64,000 bases of DNA from Leptospira sp. WS39.C2 (lineage in GTDB: Bacteria; Spirochaetota; Leptospiria; Leptospirales; Leptospiraceae). The translations under genes were made by a program, and so were the position numbers. Every line of letters begins with the position of its first letter. Position 1 is the first letter of the stretch. The stretch is from NCBI RefSeq assembly GCF_040833965.1, contig NZ_CP162142.1, forward strand, positions 310,001 through 374,000, given 5' to 3'. Below the pieces are notes generated by a model. That model did not search any database and was not told the origin of the DNA. It saw only the letters and a list, made by a program, of their open reading frames with translations. Below, piece by piece: positions 55,161 through 63,930 of this stretch.

Positions 55161-56519
55161 GTGATCCATTTTAGACCATTTCATATTTTACTCTTAATAT
55201 TTATTATGTCAGATTCACTACTCTTTGCGGAGGTAGTGAGTTTTTATGACTTACCTAAGTTAGTTGGAGAAAAATCGTATGAATTAAAACTCAAGGAAAT
55301 GGAAATCCAACGTAAAAAAGTAGATATAGATACAAAAAATTTACGGTATTTGCCTTCCGTGAATTTGGAACATTCTCCATTTTTTGAATCCCTTCGTGGT
55401 GACGGATACAACAGAAAAGGTTGGAGTACAAACCTTAACTTAAATTGGAATTTCATGGAACAAGGTAATACTGTTCTTACGAATATGATCCTTGAGTTGG
55501 AGTATGAAAGATTACTCCTTGAATATAGAGCATTGTACCAAAAAGAATTATTTGACCAAGCCTTTCAATATGCGGAAACTTTGAAACTGTTGGCATTTTA
55601 TGATTATGATTTTTCCAATGAAGCTGACGCTGATAAACAATTCCAAACGGTTCAGAAACTATACAAACAAGGTATAGAGTCATATTTAGTAACTCAAAAC
55701 TCGAAAGTAGATTATTTCTTTTATAAATACAATGTGATCAAATCAAAACTTGATCAACAAAAAAGCCAATCAATATTTAGAAGGAAGTTTTTATTAAAAG
55801 ATGTAACATTAAAACAGATCCCTGAAAGGGAATATAAGATTTTACCTTTGGATGAAACCTTATTAGAATACGAAAAAAATCTTTCTGAAGTAAACTTTGA
55901 TTTAATATTAACAGTCAATCAGGTTAAAATTTTAGAAATACAAAAACAAGTTAGATTTAATGAACTTTGGGTTCCTGATTTTTTCGTAAATATTTACAAT
56001 CAGAATACTAAAGAATCTTATTCTGGACTTAGTGGCACTTGGACAAATCCAATGCAAGTTTATGATTACTCTCGTAATGATTATAGTATTTATGCAAGAT
56101 CATCAGATTCAGATTTGAACGTGGGTGGAAATTTTGGTTTTCGTTTCCCTCTTTTTAATCGTTGGTTAGATAAAAATGAATTTGATAAATCTAAAATTGA
56201 AGTTAAACTCGCTAAATCTCAGTCTCAATTTTTACGAGAAAACACAGGATTGTATTTGTATGAATTGATCCAACAACATAACAACTTAATTGAATTATAT
56301 GATATTTCTCGGGAAAGTAAAAAAATTGCAGAAGAGAATTATCAAATTATGGAAAAAGCATACAAGACTGGGTCTGCTTCCATTATCGAATTACAAACTG
56401 TTGATAGACGACTTAGAGATGTTATGCGAAATGAAATTCAAAATCGATATGATTTAATCCAATTACGACTTCAGATTGGTTTATTACTGGGTGACACAAT
56501 GAAGTTCCTAAATAATTAA
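55161..56519 (+). CDS. TolC-family outer membrane efflux protein
   Basis: This 452-residue protein has an N-terminal signal peptide (HILLLIFIMSDSLLFAE) and two helical-hairpin repeats, the tell-tale pattern of TolC-like outer-membrane channels: VDIDTKNLRYLPSVNL in the first and VKILEIQKQVRFNELWVPDF plus LQTVDRRLRDVMRNEI in the second. The family lacks strong motifs, so the call rests on length, pattern and position at the end of the ABC-HlyD-ABC set. The start is GTG 55161. Its 3' end overlaps the convergent lipoprotein gene by 12 bases. It completes a type I secretion system. Confidence 0.85.
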   Translation: MIHFRPFHILLLIFIMSDSLLFAEVVSFYDLPKLVGEKSYELKLKEMEIQRKKVDIDTKNLRYLPSVNLEHSPFFESLRGDGYNRKGWSTNLNLNWNFMEQGNTVLTNMILELEYERLLLEYRALYQKELFDQAFQYAETLKLLAFYDYDFSNEADADKQFQTVQKLYKQGIESYLVTQNSKVDYFFYKYNVIKSKLDQQKSQSIFRRKFLLKDVTLKQIPEREYKILPLDETLLEYEKNLSEVNFDLILTVNQVKILEIQKQVRFNELWVPDFFVNIYNQNTKESYSGLSGTWTNPMQVYDYSRNDYSIYARSSDSDLNVGGNFGFRFPLFNRWLDKNEFDKSKIEVKLAKSQSQFLRENTGLYLYELIQQHNNLIELYDISRESKKIAEENYQIMEKAYKTGSASIIELQTVDRRLRDVMRNEIQNRYDLIQLRLQIGLLLGDTMKFLNN

Positions 56520-56876
56520 AGACCGATCGTTGGTTGTTCTTTCACTGTCTTTTTTAGAATTCATTCCACACTTTTCAGATTTCCATTGATTCAGAATTTC
56601 ATCAGATTTTTCCTTATTTTTATAATGGATGTATGGAATAGAAAGTATTGGAGCTAAAAATACGAAAGAGATTGCAGAGTTGAGTAAGGATAAGGTAACA
56701 ACGAGACTTATCGTTAACACGTTTTCATCAAATACCTCAGTCACTTGACGTTTTGTTTGGTAATAATAAGCCATACATTCTTCCGTGTGGTTGGCAGGCT
56801 GAAAAGGAATACTCACACAACCAATTTGAGATAGAAGTAGAATGATTACAATGATGCTTCTAAGTTTTTTAAACAT
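56508..56876 (-). CDS. Small lipoprotein with two hydrophobic segments
   Basis: This 122-residue protein has a lipoprotein signal (FKKLRSIIVIILLLSQIGCVS, Cys ~20), a short hydrophilic part with one Cys (TEECMAYYYQ), then a hydrophobic stretch (LTISLVVTLSLLNSAISFVFLAPIL) and a charged tail. I do not recognise a family. It overlaps the preceding lipoprotein gene by 31 bases and the convergent TolC-like gene by 12 bases. The two minus-strand lipoproteins may act together. Confidence 0.7.
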   Translation of the reverse strand: MFKKLRSIIVIILLLSQIGCVSIPFQPANHTEECMAYYYQTKRQVTEVFDENVLTISLVVTLSLLNSAISFVFLAPILSIPYIHYKNKEKSDEILNQWKSEKCGMNSKKDSERTTNDRSLII

Positions 56877-57421
56877 TCATTCACCGCTTCTAAATTAGTT
56901 TCTTCGATCATTCTTTGAAAATTGCGGACTTTAAAAAATCCGTAAAAGAATTCGTTTGTAATTCCTTTTTTGACGATTGTTTCCTCTTTCTGTAAATTTT
57001 TATTGAGATAGAGTTTGTATTTAAACTCTACTGTATATTCCCCGAATCGATATTGGATTGGCCAGATAACAATTAACGGATAAATCGCGGGCCAAGTATA
57101 CCACCAATTGTATTTGTCAGAGAAGTTTGTTTTCATTTCCACATCGATTGTATAAGAATCTTTTGTATCGTTTGGATCTAATTCATAAGTTACATTCGGG
57201 AAAATTCCAGCAGATTGTAAATGTCCCTTCCATGCGATTCGCCATGAATCAGTGTACACACCTCTGTCTGCCGAAAGGATTTCAAACTTACCGATCACAA
57301 TAGGTATGTTAGTTTTTGTTCTTGTTACATTTCCATTTTTTGAAGGCGGAGGAATTTGGCGTAAGTCTACAGAACATTGTAAGAAAAAGAATAAAGGTAA
57401 AATGGAAATAAAGCGTTTCAT
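56846..57421 (-). CDS. Lipoprotein of unknown function
   Basis: This 191-residue protein has a short lipoprotein signal (KRFISILPLFFFLQCSVD, Cys ~16). The mature part is mixed, with a hydrophobic aromatic stretch (YNWWYTWPAIYPLIVIWPIQY) in the middle and a helix at the C-terminus (IEETNLEAVNECLKNLEASL). The start of the mature domain (IPIVIGKFEILSADRGVYTD) recalls lipoproteins of the GNA1162/DUF4136 style, but not closely enough to name. It is followed by the overlapping 122-residue lipoprotein. Confidence 0.7.
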   Translation of the reverse strand: MKRFISILPLFFFLQCSVDLRQIPPPSKNGNVTRTKTNIPIVIGKFEILSADRGVYTDSWRIAWKGHLQSAGIFPNVTYELDPNDTKDSYTIDVEMKTNFSDKYNWWYTWPAIYPLIVIWPIQYRFGEYTVEFKYKLYLNKNLQKEETIVKKGITNEFFYGFFKVRNFQRMIEETNLEAVNECLKNLEASL

Positions 57422-57457
57422 TTTCGGAATCTTACTTTAGTGGATGTTTGAAAGGAA

Positions 57458-58756
57458 TCAATCAATTTTCTTTCGTTTGAAAATGTGAATATTGTTTTGT
57501 ATGAGTTTTTGGAATTCATATCCTTCGGGTGGAGTAGGGAGTGTGTTTCCTTCTTTCCATTGGTAATAGATGTAATAATCAGATGTAAATTTTTGATTGG
57601 GCAAATGCAACTGTATCTTGTTTCGATTCGAAAGGTATTGTGGGATATTGGAAACTATTGATTGGTTCGGCAATAATTCTTTTAGGATTAAATAATCATT
57701 ATTAGTAATACTTCGATTCAAATATTCTTTGCGGTAAGAATATGATTTGGATATTGGTCCGAAATTGAGAAAACATAGTATCGAGATAAGAAGAGACAAA
57801 GAATAAATCAGTTTTTTTTGATTCGAAAATTGTTTTTCCACTACTTCAATATAACTCAAAATTAGGATTGGGATCGCGATAAAACTATGGTGTGTAAATG
57901 GTGTTTTGTTTACTTCGTAAAGGGAAAATAAGGAATAAAAAAAGTAAGGTAATAAACATAAGACCAATGAATTTCGAAACGGTAAAAAAAGAAATGGAAT
58001 GGTTAAAAATAAAATTAAATAAGGAAATAAATGAAAATTGTTTATGGCTGTCCAAGGATCTTTGTATCTTTCTAAATGAGCAGGTAAAACCGAATTTGAT
58101 TCCTTGTAAAAATACGAGAGTAATCCAATCGATAGAATCAAGTACAAACTTGAAATAATAACAATGAAAAGGCTTTCTTTTGGATGAGTTTTTCTATTTA
58201 GAAATGAAAATACAATCCAAACAAAGCTAGTTTCTTCCTTAGTCATCAAACTCAAAAGAAAAAACAAAATCCAATATCTGGATTGTTTCTGCCAAAAATA
58301 ATAAAACAAAAAGAAAAGTGGAATCCATAATACTTCAGGATGGAAATCAAAAATTTGAATCCAATAAATTGGCAAAAATAAAGCATATAATGTTGGGTAA
58401 ATTATGTAATATGACTTGAGTTTTCCAAGTGTAGGCAGAATTACTATGGGTAAACTAAGAACAAATGCTTGGAAAATAAGTAAACTTTCGATGTTATCAA
58501 ATAAATAATAAATCAAACTTATTGGATAAACAAACCAATTGATATGGTCAGCAAAATAATGGTGAAAATTTCCATCTAACCCTAGTGATGTGTACGCTTT
58601 GCCATTGTGTATGATATTATAAAGAATATTTTCAAAAAGTCCAATATCAACACCTGCACCTAAATGGTGGTAACGGAATATTGATCTTTCTGATAAATAG
58701 TAAAAAACAATCATCCATAATAATAAAGAAGGTAGATACTTCCAAAGTTGTTTCAT
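57458..58756 (-). CDS. DUF2079 family multi-pass membrane protein
   Basis: The start at ATG 58756 (432 residues) is preferred over 58795, because the longer frame would run into the preceding gene, and this ATG is only one base after that gene's stop. The protein has about ten transmembrane helices. The N-terminal loop holds GVDIGLFENILYNIIHNGKA and the HHYFADHINWFVYP piece, with FDFHPEVLWIPLFFLFYY later. These features match DUF2079 (COG3463), a GT-C-like membrane family with no settled function. Catalytic Asp and Glu residues in the first periplasmic loop would fit a glycosyltransferase. Confidence 0.85.
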   Translation of the reverse strand: MKQLWKYLPSLLLWMIVFYYLSERSIFRYHHLGAGVDIGLFENILYNIIHNGKAYTSLGLDGNFHHYFADHINWFVYPISLIYYLFDNIESLLIFQAFVLSLPIVILPTLGKLKSYYIIYPTLYALFLPIYWIQIFDFHPEVLWIPLFFLFYYFWQKQSRYWILFFLLSLMTKEETSFVWIVFSFLNRKTHPKESLFIVIISSLYLILSIGLLSYFYKESNSVLPAHLERYKDPWTAINNFHLFPYLILFLTIPFLFLPFRNSLVLCLLPYFFYSLFSLYEVNKTPFTHHSFIAIPILILSYIEVVEKQFSNQKKLIYSLSLLISILCFLNFGPISKSYSYRKEYLNRSITNNDYLILKELLPNQSIVSNIPQYLSNRNKIQLHLPNQKFTSDYYIYYQWKEGNTLPTPPEGYEFQKLIQNNIHIFKRKKID

Positions 58757-58757
58757 T

Positions 58758-60320
58758 TCACTTTGTAAATTGGCCTGTGATTGCTGCTTCTGCACACTTC
58801 ATTCCATCGATGGCGGCAGAGACAATACCTCCCGCATACCCTGCACCCTCTCCACAAGGATACAAACCTTTGAAGTTGATATGTTCTAAACTGTCAGGGT
58901 TTCTCGGAATTTGAATTGGTGAAGACGTTCTTGTTTCTGGGGCATGCAAAATCGCTTCATTAGTAAAATACCCTTTCATGGAAGAGTCAAATTCCTTAAA
59001 TCCTTTTTGGAGGGCATCCACAATGAGAGGAGGAAGAACATCGGCTAAAGAAACGGAAACAAGTCCTGGAGTATATGATGTTTTTGGTAAATCTGTGGAA
59101 ACGATATTTTTTGTGAAGTCCACCATACGTTGTGCAGGTGCTTTCTGTGTGCCACCATTTAAAGCAAAAGCTTTTTGTTCTATTGAAGATTGGTATTGCA
59201 AAGCAGAAAAAACTCCGAAGTTATCAAATGATTTAAAATCATCTAATCTTAGTTCTACGACAATTCCGGAATTTGCCGTAGGTCTAGATCGTTCTGCACT
59301 TGACCAACCATTCGTGACAACTTCTCCAGGTTTTGTGGCACAAGGAGCAATCACACCACCTGGGCACATACAGAAACTATAAACACCTCTGCCGTTGATT
59401 TGTTTCGCTAAAGAATATTCTGAAGCAGGTAAAAGTGGATTTTTTGTTACGCAATGGTATTGAATGGAATCAATTAAACTTTGAGGGTGTTCCACTCGGA
59501 CACCGATTGCAATTGGTTTTGTATGGATTTCAATTCCTTTCTCATGCAAAATTTGGAACATTTCTCTTCCAGAATGACCTGTGGCTATGATTACATTTTT
59601 TGACATCCATTTGTTGCCATCTATGGATTTAACACCTATGATGGATTTTCCATCCAGAATCAAATCGACAATCCTAGTTTGAAAATGAATCTCTCCACCT
59701 GCTGATAGTATACATTCTCGGATATTTTGAATGATCCTTGGTAATTTGTTTGTTCCAATATGTGGATGTGCATCGACTAGTATTTGTTTGGTGGCACCAA
59801 ACGATACTAAATACTCGAGAACTTTTCTAATATTCCCTCTTTTTTTCGATCTAGTATAAAGTTTCCCATCAGAGTAAGTTCCTGCACCACCTTCTCCAAA
59901 ACAATAATTAGAGTCTTCATTGACAATGTGGTGGACATTGATACCACGTAAGTCAGCAACCCTTTCTTTAACATTTTTACCTCGTTCAAGAATGATGGGT
60001 TTTTTCCCAAGTTCCAAAACTCTTAAAGCGGCAAATAAACCAGCCGGTCCAGCTCCTATGATGAGAACAGGTTCTTGGAGGCTTACATTCGGAAAATTTG
60101 GTATGAGAAATTGAGATGGTATAAATTCTTCATTGGTATAAACATCAAGTTTTAATTGGAATACTATGTTCCTTTGTCTTGCATCTATTGATCGAGAGAT
60201 ACATTCTATATGTCTGATTTCATTTTTTGGTATTTTGTTTTGTTTGGATACAAATTGTAAAAGATGATCCGGATTTGATGCAATCTCAGGAGTGACTCTG
60301 ACATTTAATTCTAGTTTCAA
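58758..60320 (-). CDS. FAD-dependent dehydrogenase, COG2509 family
   Basis: This 520-residue flavoprotein has an N-terminal ferredoxin-like domain (~1-80), the FAD motif GAGPAGLFAALRVLELG (89-105), the family block FGEGGAGTYSDGKLYTRSKK and a C-terminal FAD-binding piece YPCGEGAGYAGGIVSAAID. The reaction is not established for the family; the cofactor is FAD, with NAD(P)H likely. The start is TTG 60320 with a weak GTGAAA upstream. The membrane protein gene begins one base after its stop codon, so they share a transcript. Confidence 0.92.
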   Translation of the reverse strand: MKLELNVRVTPEIASNPDHLLQFVSKQNKIPKNEIRHIECISRSIDARQRNIVFQLKLDVYTNEEFIPSQFLIPNFPNVSLQEPVLIIGAGPAGLFAALRVLELGKKPIILERGKNVKERVADLRGINVHHIVNEDSNYCFGEGGAGTYSDGKLYTRSKKRGNIRKVLEYLVSFGATKQILVDAHPHIGTNKLPRIIQNIRECILSAGGEIHFQTRIVDLILDGKSIIGVKSIDGNKWMSKNVIIATGHSGREMFQILHEKGIEIHTKPIAIGVRVEHPQSLIDSIQYHCVTKNPLLPASEYSLAKQINGRGVYSFCMCPGGVIAPCATKPGEVVTNGWSSAERSRPTANSGIVVELRLDDFKSFDNFGVFSALQYQSSIEQKAFALNGGTQKAPAQRMVDFTKNIVSTDLPKTSYTPGLVSVSLADVLPPLIVDALQKGFKEFDSSMKGYFTNEAILHAPETRTSSPIQIPRNPDSLEHINFKGLYPCGEGAGYAGGIVSAAIDGMKCAEAAITGQFTK

Positions 60321-60391
60321 TGTATTTTCACTAAACTCAGTTTAACTTTTAAAGAACCAGAAATCCAATTATGAAATAAAAAGTCTAATTC

Positions 60392-61009
60392 TTATGAATT
60401 TTGATCTAAGGATTGTTCCATTAAATTGGCAATACCTTTTTCATTTTCACCAGGCATTCTTTTTAGATTCTCTATTACTAATTTCCTTCGTTCTAGACTA
60501 TGGTTTTGGCTTAGTTTTGCTTTGCCTTCTATTTTAGTAATTTGGATTCGAAATGGCACGATCCCTTTTTGTAATCCTATGAAATAATCATTATCTACAT
60601 CATTTAGTTTGTAAGAAGATTGATCGCTTTCAAATGTGTCGACCAAGGTTTTTAAACACAATTGGATCTCTGATGGATCTTCAATATAGGTTAATATTCC
60701 TTTGATATGTACAGCAGTATAATTCCAAGTTGGAACGGATCGATTTGATTCATACCATGAGGGAGAAATATAACAATGTGGTCCTGAAAAAATACATAGA
60801 ACTTCTTTGCTTAGAGAATCTTTTAGTGGATTTGGTTTTGCAAAATGACCAATTAAAAATTTGTGATCTTCAGAAAATAACAGAGGTAAATGGGTGGCCT
60901 CCAATGTTCCATTCAAATCAGATACAAGGACTCCAAAAGCATTTTCTTTTACGAATTGAATTAAGGAGGAAGACTCCATTCTGAATGGTTCCGGGATATA
61001 CACTTTCAT
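60392..61009 (-). CDS. PaiB-like FMN-binding protein
   Basis: This 205-residue protein matches the PaiB family: it opens MKVYIPEPFRMESS, has the split-barrel FMN fold pieces GHFAKPNPLKDSL and CYISPSWYE, and the family motif VPTWNYTAVHIKG (~105-117). Bacillus PaiB is a negative regulator of sporulation and protease genes; here the role may simply be FMN-binding. A GNAT acetyltransferase gene lies just upstream (21 bases). In Bacillus, paiA (an acetyltransferase) precedes paiB, so the pair may be the same module. Confidence 0.9.
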   Translation of the reverse strand: MKVYIPEPFRMESSSLIQFVKENAFGVLVSDLNGTLEATHLPLLFSEDHKFLIGHFAKPNPLKDSLSKEVLCIFSGPHCYISPSWYESNRSVPTWNYTAVHIKGILTYIEDPSEIQLCLKTLVDTFESDQSSYKLNDVDNDYFIGLQKGIVPFRIQITKIEGKAKLSQNHSLERRKLVIENLKRMPGENEKGIANLMEQSLDQNS

Positions 61010-61029
61010 TTACCTCTTATGATTATTCG

Positions 61030-61479
61030 TTATATTGCTTTCCAGAAATAAGATAAAAATTCTGTTTCTTGGACAAATCCTTCTTTCTCATATAAAGCTC
61101 TGGCATCTTTATTGTTCATCGAAGTAGATAACTCTAGTCCTTTTCCTTGGAAAAACTTTGTAAATGATTTTGCCTCATGTATCAAAAGTTTGGCGATTCC
61201 TTGTTTTCTATTCTCGGATTTGACATACAAATCATTTAGTATGTAAGATCTTTGCATTGATATTGAAGAGAATACAGGATACAATTGTGTAAAACCTACT
61301 AAATTGCCTGTGTTTGGTTCTTCAGCCAGAAAAATAATCGATTGGTTGTGTTCCATTCGATCAATTAAATACCGAGAAGCACCTGCTAGGTTGCTTTTTT
61401 GTCCATAGAACTGGCGGTATAAATCGAAAAGTTCTGCGAGTTTTGAAATGTCTTGATAGTTAGCTTGTCTTATTTTCAT
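61030..61479 (-). CDS. GNAT family N-acetyltransferase
   Basis: This 149-residue GNAT protein shows the acetyl-CoA loop in ENRKQGIAKLLIHEAKSF (R/Q-x-x-G-x-A type, ~91-108) and NKDARALYEKEGFV near the C-terminus, both typical. The substrate is unknown. It overlaps the membrane protein gene before it by 20 bases and precedes the PaiB-like gene. The order GNAT then PaiB matches paiAB, but I cannot confirm polyamine acetylation from sequence. Confidence 0.88.
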   Translation of the reverse strand: MKIRQANYQDISKLAELFDLYRQFYGQKSNLAGASRYLIDRMEHNQSIIFLAEEPNTGNLVGFTQLYPVFSSISMQRSYILNDLYVKSENRKQGIAKLLIHEAKSFTKFFQGKGLELSTSMNNKDARALYEKEGFVQETEFLSYFWKAI

Positions 61480-61876
61480 ATTTTGGTACCAACGTGAAAC
61501 TAATCACTGATAATATTGCAGTGATAGGTGTAGCCAGTAAAGTTTCTAAATTTGTAACCGCAACTAAATTCCCTATCGTATTTAGAAAAAAAATTCCTGA
61601 TATAAATCCAAATACTATACGGATCCAAAAAGGCACCAAACCTAAGTTTAAATATCGTAAATACAAATAACTACAATAAACAAAAAAACCATTAGCAATT
61701 AAGGAGATGATTTCCATAAGGTACATTTCTTGAACTGATCCAAGCCGTCCTCCCCATAAATATTTATATGGTACAATTTGTAACAAAGCGAAGATATGAA
61801 ATACTGAAGTTAATGAGAAGATTACAAATAAAATCTTACTTGCGATGGTTCTTGTTTTTTTACTAGGGTTCCACAT
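61460..61876 (-). CDS. Four-helix membrane protein of unknown function
   Basis: This 138-residue protein has four predicted transmembrane helices (around residues 12-34, 47-70, 80-102, 108-130) with short loops; basic residues near both ends suggest a cytoplasmic N-terminus. I recognise no family. It starts one base after the DinB gene's stop and overlaps the acetyltransferase gene by 20 bases, so it belongs to the same minus-strand run. Confidence 0.7.
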   Translation of the reverse strand: MWNPSKKTRTIASKILFVIFSLTSVFHIFALLQIVPYKYLWGGRLGSVQEMYLMEIISLIANGFFVYCSYLYLRYLNLGLVPFWIRIVFGFISGIFFLNTIGNLVAVTNLETLLATPITAILSVISFTLVPKYENKTS

Positions 61877-61877
61877 T

Positions 61878-62375
61878 TTATTTTCCTAATGTTTGTAAAT
61901 AATAAACATAATCTATTTCAGGCGCAGTTCCACCTAATTGAGTAATGGCTGCTGATATTTGCCCTCGATGGTGGGTTCGATGATTCATATTGTGTTGAAC
62001 TACATCACAAAACAATAGTTCTGCTTCGAAACCACGCATCGTTCTATATCGAAACATATTTTGCCAACTGGATTCGTCAAAATTGGAAATCCAATGATCC
62101 CAAACTTTGATACTATTTAGGAGTTTTTCTTTTAATTGGATTTGGTTTTCTTCTACTTCTTCTGCAAGAGAATTTGGAACAAATACTTGTCCAACGAGTC
62201 GGGTATACCAAACTTTTTCAACTATTAGTAAATGATTTAGAGTTCCATGGATTGATTTAAAATATAAGCCAATGTCCTTTTTGTAATTTTCCTGAGACAA
62301 TCCTTCTATGGATCTATACAAAAGATTGGTAGCCCAAAGATGGTAATCATTGTTCCGAAGGAAAAAATCTTTCAT
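61878..62375 (-). CDS. DinB family protein
   Basis: This 165-residue four-helix bundle has the DinB/YfiT metal-binding histidines: HGTLNHLL in helix two (~His44 and His48) and QHNMNHRTHHRGQI (~His129 to His137) near the C-terminus. The family includes thiol transferases such as bacillithiol transferase and many of unknown role. Its start codon sits inside a strong inverted repeat (62360-62391). It heads a minus-strand run with the membrane, GNAT and PaiB-like genes. Confidence 0.88.
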   Translation of the reverse strand: MKDFFLRNNDYHLWATNLLYRSIEGLSQENYKKDIGLYFKSIHGTLNHLLIVEKVWYTRLVGQVFVPNSLAEEVEENQIQLKEKLLNSIKVWDHWISNFDESSWQNMFRYRTMRGFEAELLFCDVVQHNMNHRTHHRGQISAAITQLGGTAPEIDYVYYLQTLGK

Positions 62376-62391
62376 TAGGAAAGATTTTTCC
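62360..62391 (-). promoter_or_regulatory. Hairpin enclosing the DinB start codon
   Basis: GGAAAAAATCTTTC (62360-62373) and GAAAGATTTTTCC (62379-62391) are complementary with one bulged base around a 5-base loop. In the mRNA the AUG lies at the loop and the first codons pair with the leader. The GAGG ribosome binding site is partly in the stem. This could repress translation until melted. Confidence 0.45.
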
Positions 62392-62454
62392 TCAGGAATC
62401 TAGGACACAATGAATTATTTAAGTTTTCATGAAATTCCTTATTTCATAATTAAA

Positions 62455-63627
62455 TTAAATATAAACAACAAAACTCACAAGAACTGTAGTGATGACCACT
62501 AACCAAGAAGGTATCTTCCAAAATTCTAAAAATAAAAATCCAACTATCACGAGGGCAAAGTCTTTAGGAGAAAAAACTGCACTGGTCCAAACTGGATTAT
62601 AAAATGCAGCAAGTAAAATACCTACTACAGAAGCGTTGATGCCGAGCATTGCCTTTCGGATCCATTGGTTTTTTCTCATTTGTTCCCAAAAAGGTAAAGC
62701 ACCAACAATAAGCAAAAAGGATGGAAGGAATGCTGCCACCAAACAGATCATAGCACCAGTCCAGCCATTCGGTGAGGTCGTTGATACTACACCTAAAAAA
62801 CTACTGAATGCAAATAAAGGACCAGGGATAGCATTGGACAATCCGTAACCTGCCATAAATAAATCATTGTCCACCCAACCTGTTGGAACCACTTCTGCTT
62901 GTAGTAAAGGTAGGACAACATGTCCACCACCGAATACCAGTGCCCCAGCTCGATAAAAACTATCAAAGTATTGTATTTCTGTTAGGTTAAGGATACTTCG
63001 AAGTATAGGCAGTAGGAATAATAAAATAAAAAACAATATTAAAAATATAAATCCTATTGATTTTTTACCTTTATGAATTGAGTCGTGTGGTAATACCTCA
63101 TTTGATTTAAGAAAATAAATTCCGATGATACCTGACAAAACTAATATTGTGATTTGTAGAAATGCTGAGCTAAAAAATAGTAGTATGACACTTGTTATGA
63201 TTGCAATTGTGAGCCTTTCTTTATCGGGGCAAAGTTTTTTACCCATGCCAAGAATTGCCTGAGCTACGACAGCGACTGCAACTACTTTTAAACCATGTAA
63301 CCAATGTTTATGATTTGTTACATCGATTACTGACAAACCTAACCCAAATAAAATTAAGATGATTGCAGAGGGTAGAGTAAAACCAACCCATGAAAGAATC
63401 GCTCCTAATATACCGCCGCGAGAAAGTCCAATGGCCATTCCAACCTGGCTACTAGCAGGACCAGGTAAAAATTGGCACAATGCAACTAAATCAGCATAAG
63501 CATGTGCGCTAATCCATTTTTTTTTGGTCACATATTCATCATGGAAATAACCCAAATGGGCAATTGGTCCGCCAAACGAAGTACAACCCAGCTTGAGAGC
63601 AGTTAAAAATATTTGAAATAGTTTCAT
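62455..63627 (-). CDS. chrA: Chromate transporter ChrA (two-domain, long form)
   Basis: This 390-residue inner-membrane protein has two homologous chromate-transport halves: the first starts with FLTALKLGCTSFGGPIAHLGYFH and has QFLPGPASSQVGMAIG, the second has AGALVFGGGHVVLPLLQAEVV and NAIPGPLFAFSSFLGV. About ten hydrophobic segments are visible. It probably exports chromate or related oxyanions. Its ATG overlaps the stop of the doxX remnant, which suggests these were once translationally coupled, with a PadR-type regulator gene before them. Confidence 0.95.
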   Translation of the reverse strand: MKLFQIFLTALKLGCTSFGGPIAHLGYFHDEYVTKKKWISAHAYADLVALCQFLPGPASSQVGMAIGLSRGGILGAILSWVGFTLPSAIILILFGLGLSVIDVTNHKHWLHGLKVVAVAVVAQAILGMGKKLCPDKERLTIAIITSVILLFFSSAFLQITILVLSGIIGIYFLKSNEVLPHDSIHKGKKSIGFIFLILFFILLFLLPILRSILNLTEIQYFDSFYRAGALVFGGGHVVLPLLQAEVVPTGWVDNDLFMAGYGLSNAIPGPLFAFSSFLGVVSTTSPNGWTGAMICLVAAFLPSFLLIVGALPFWEQMRKNQWIRKAMLGINASVVGILLAAFYNPVWTSAVFSPKDFALVIVGFLFLEFWKIPSWLVVITTVLVSFVVYI

Positions 63628-63930
63628 GTTATTTTCCTTTTTGAAATAATAATAAAATCGATTGAATAGGTACCTGCACCTTTTTGGAACAGATAGACTA
63701 ATCCAAATGTCATTAATAATTCGTTTCTTGCTTCATGTAAAAAAATAAGAAGTCCTGAGTTCATGAACTGGATAAGGGATTCCGATTTTGACAAATCGAC
63801 CGATACCTAAAGTATCTGGATAAACAAATTTCTGAATTCCTTCCGAGATAAAAATAACTCCAACTACGAACCGAATCCAAATCACGGATGGATCATTATC
63901 AGTAAACAATAGTTTATTGAAGAATTTCAC
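63624..63930 (-). pseudogene. doxX-family gene with internal deletion and frameshift
   Basis: The N-terminal part (GTG 63930; MKFFNKLLF to IRFVVGVIFISEGIQKFVYP, then GRFVKIGIPYP) matches DoxX proteins. The frame then leads to a stop after about 65 residues. In the next frame the expected DoxX C-terminus resumes at once (LIFLHEARNELLM, then FGLVYLFQKGAGTYSIDF) and ends with a TGA that overlaps the chrA ATG. Roughly 60 residues of the middle, normally two helices, are missing. AAGGAG precedes the GTG. I read this as a deletion with a frameshift; a sequencing error alone would not remove the middle. Confidence 0.65.

Noticed and set aside
51000..56519. RTX or double-glycine substrate gene near the secretion system
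   Set aside because: I looked for GGxGxD repeats and short GG-leader peptides in the neighbouring frames and saw none.
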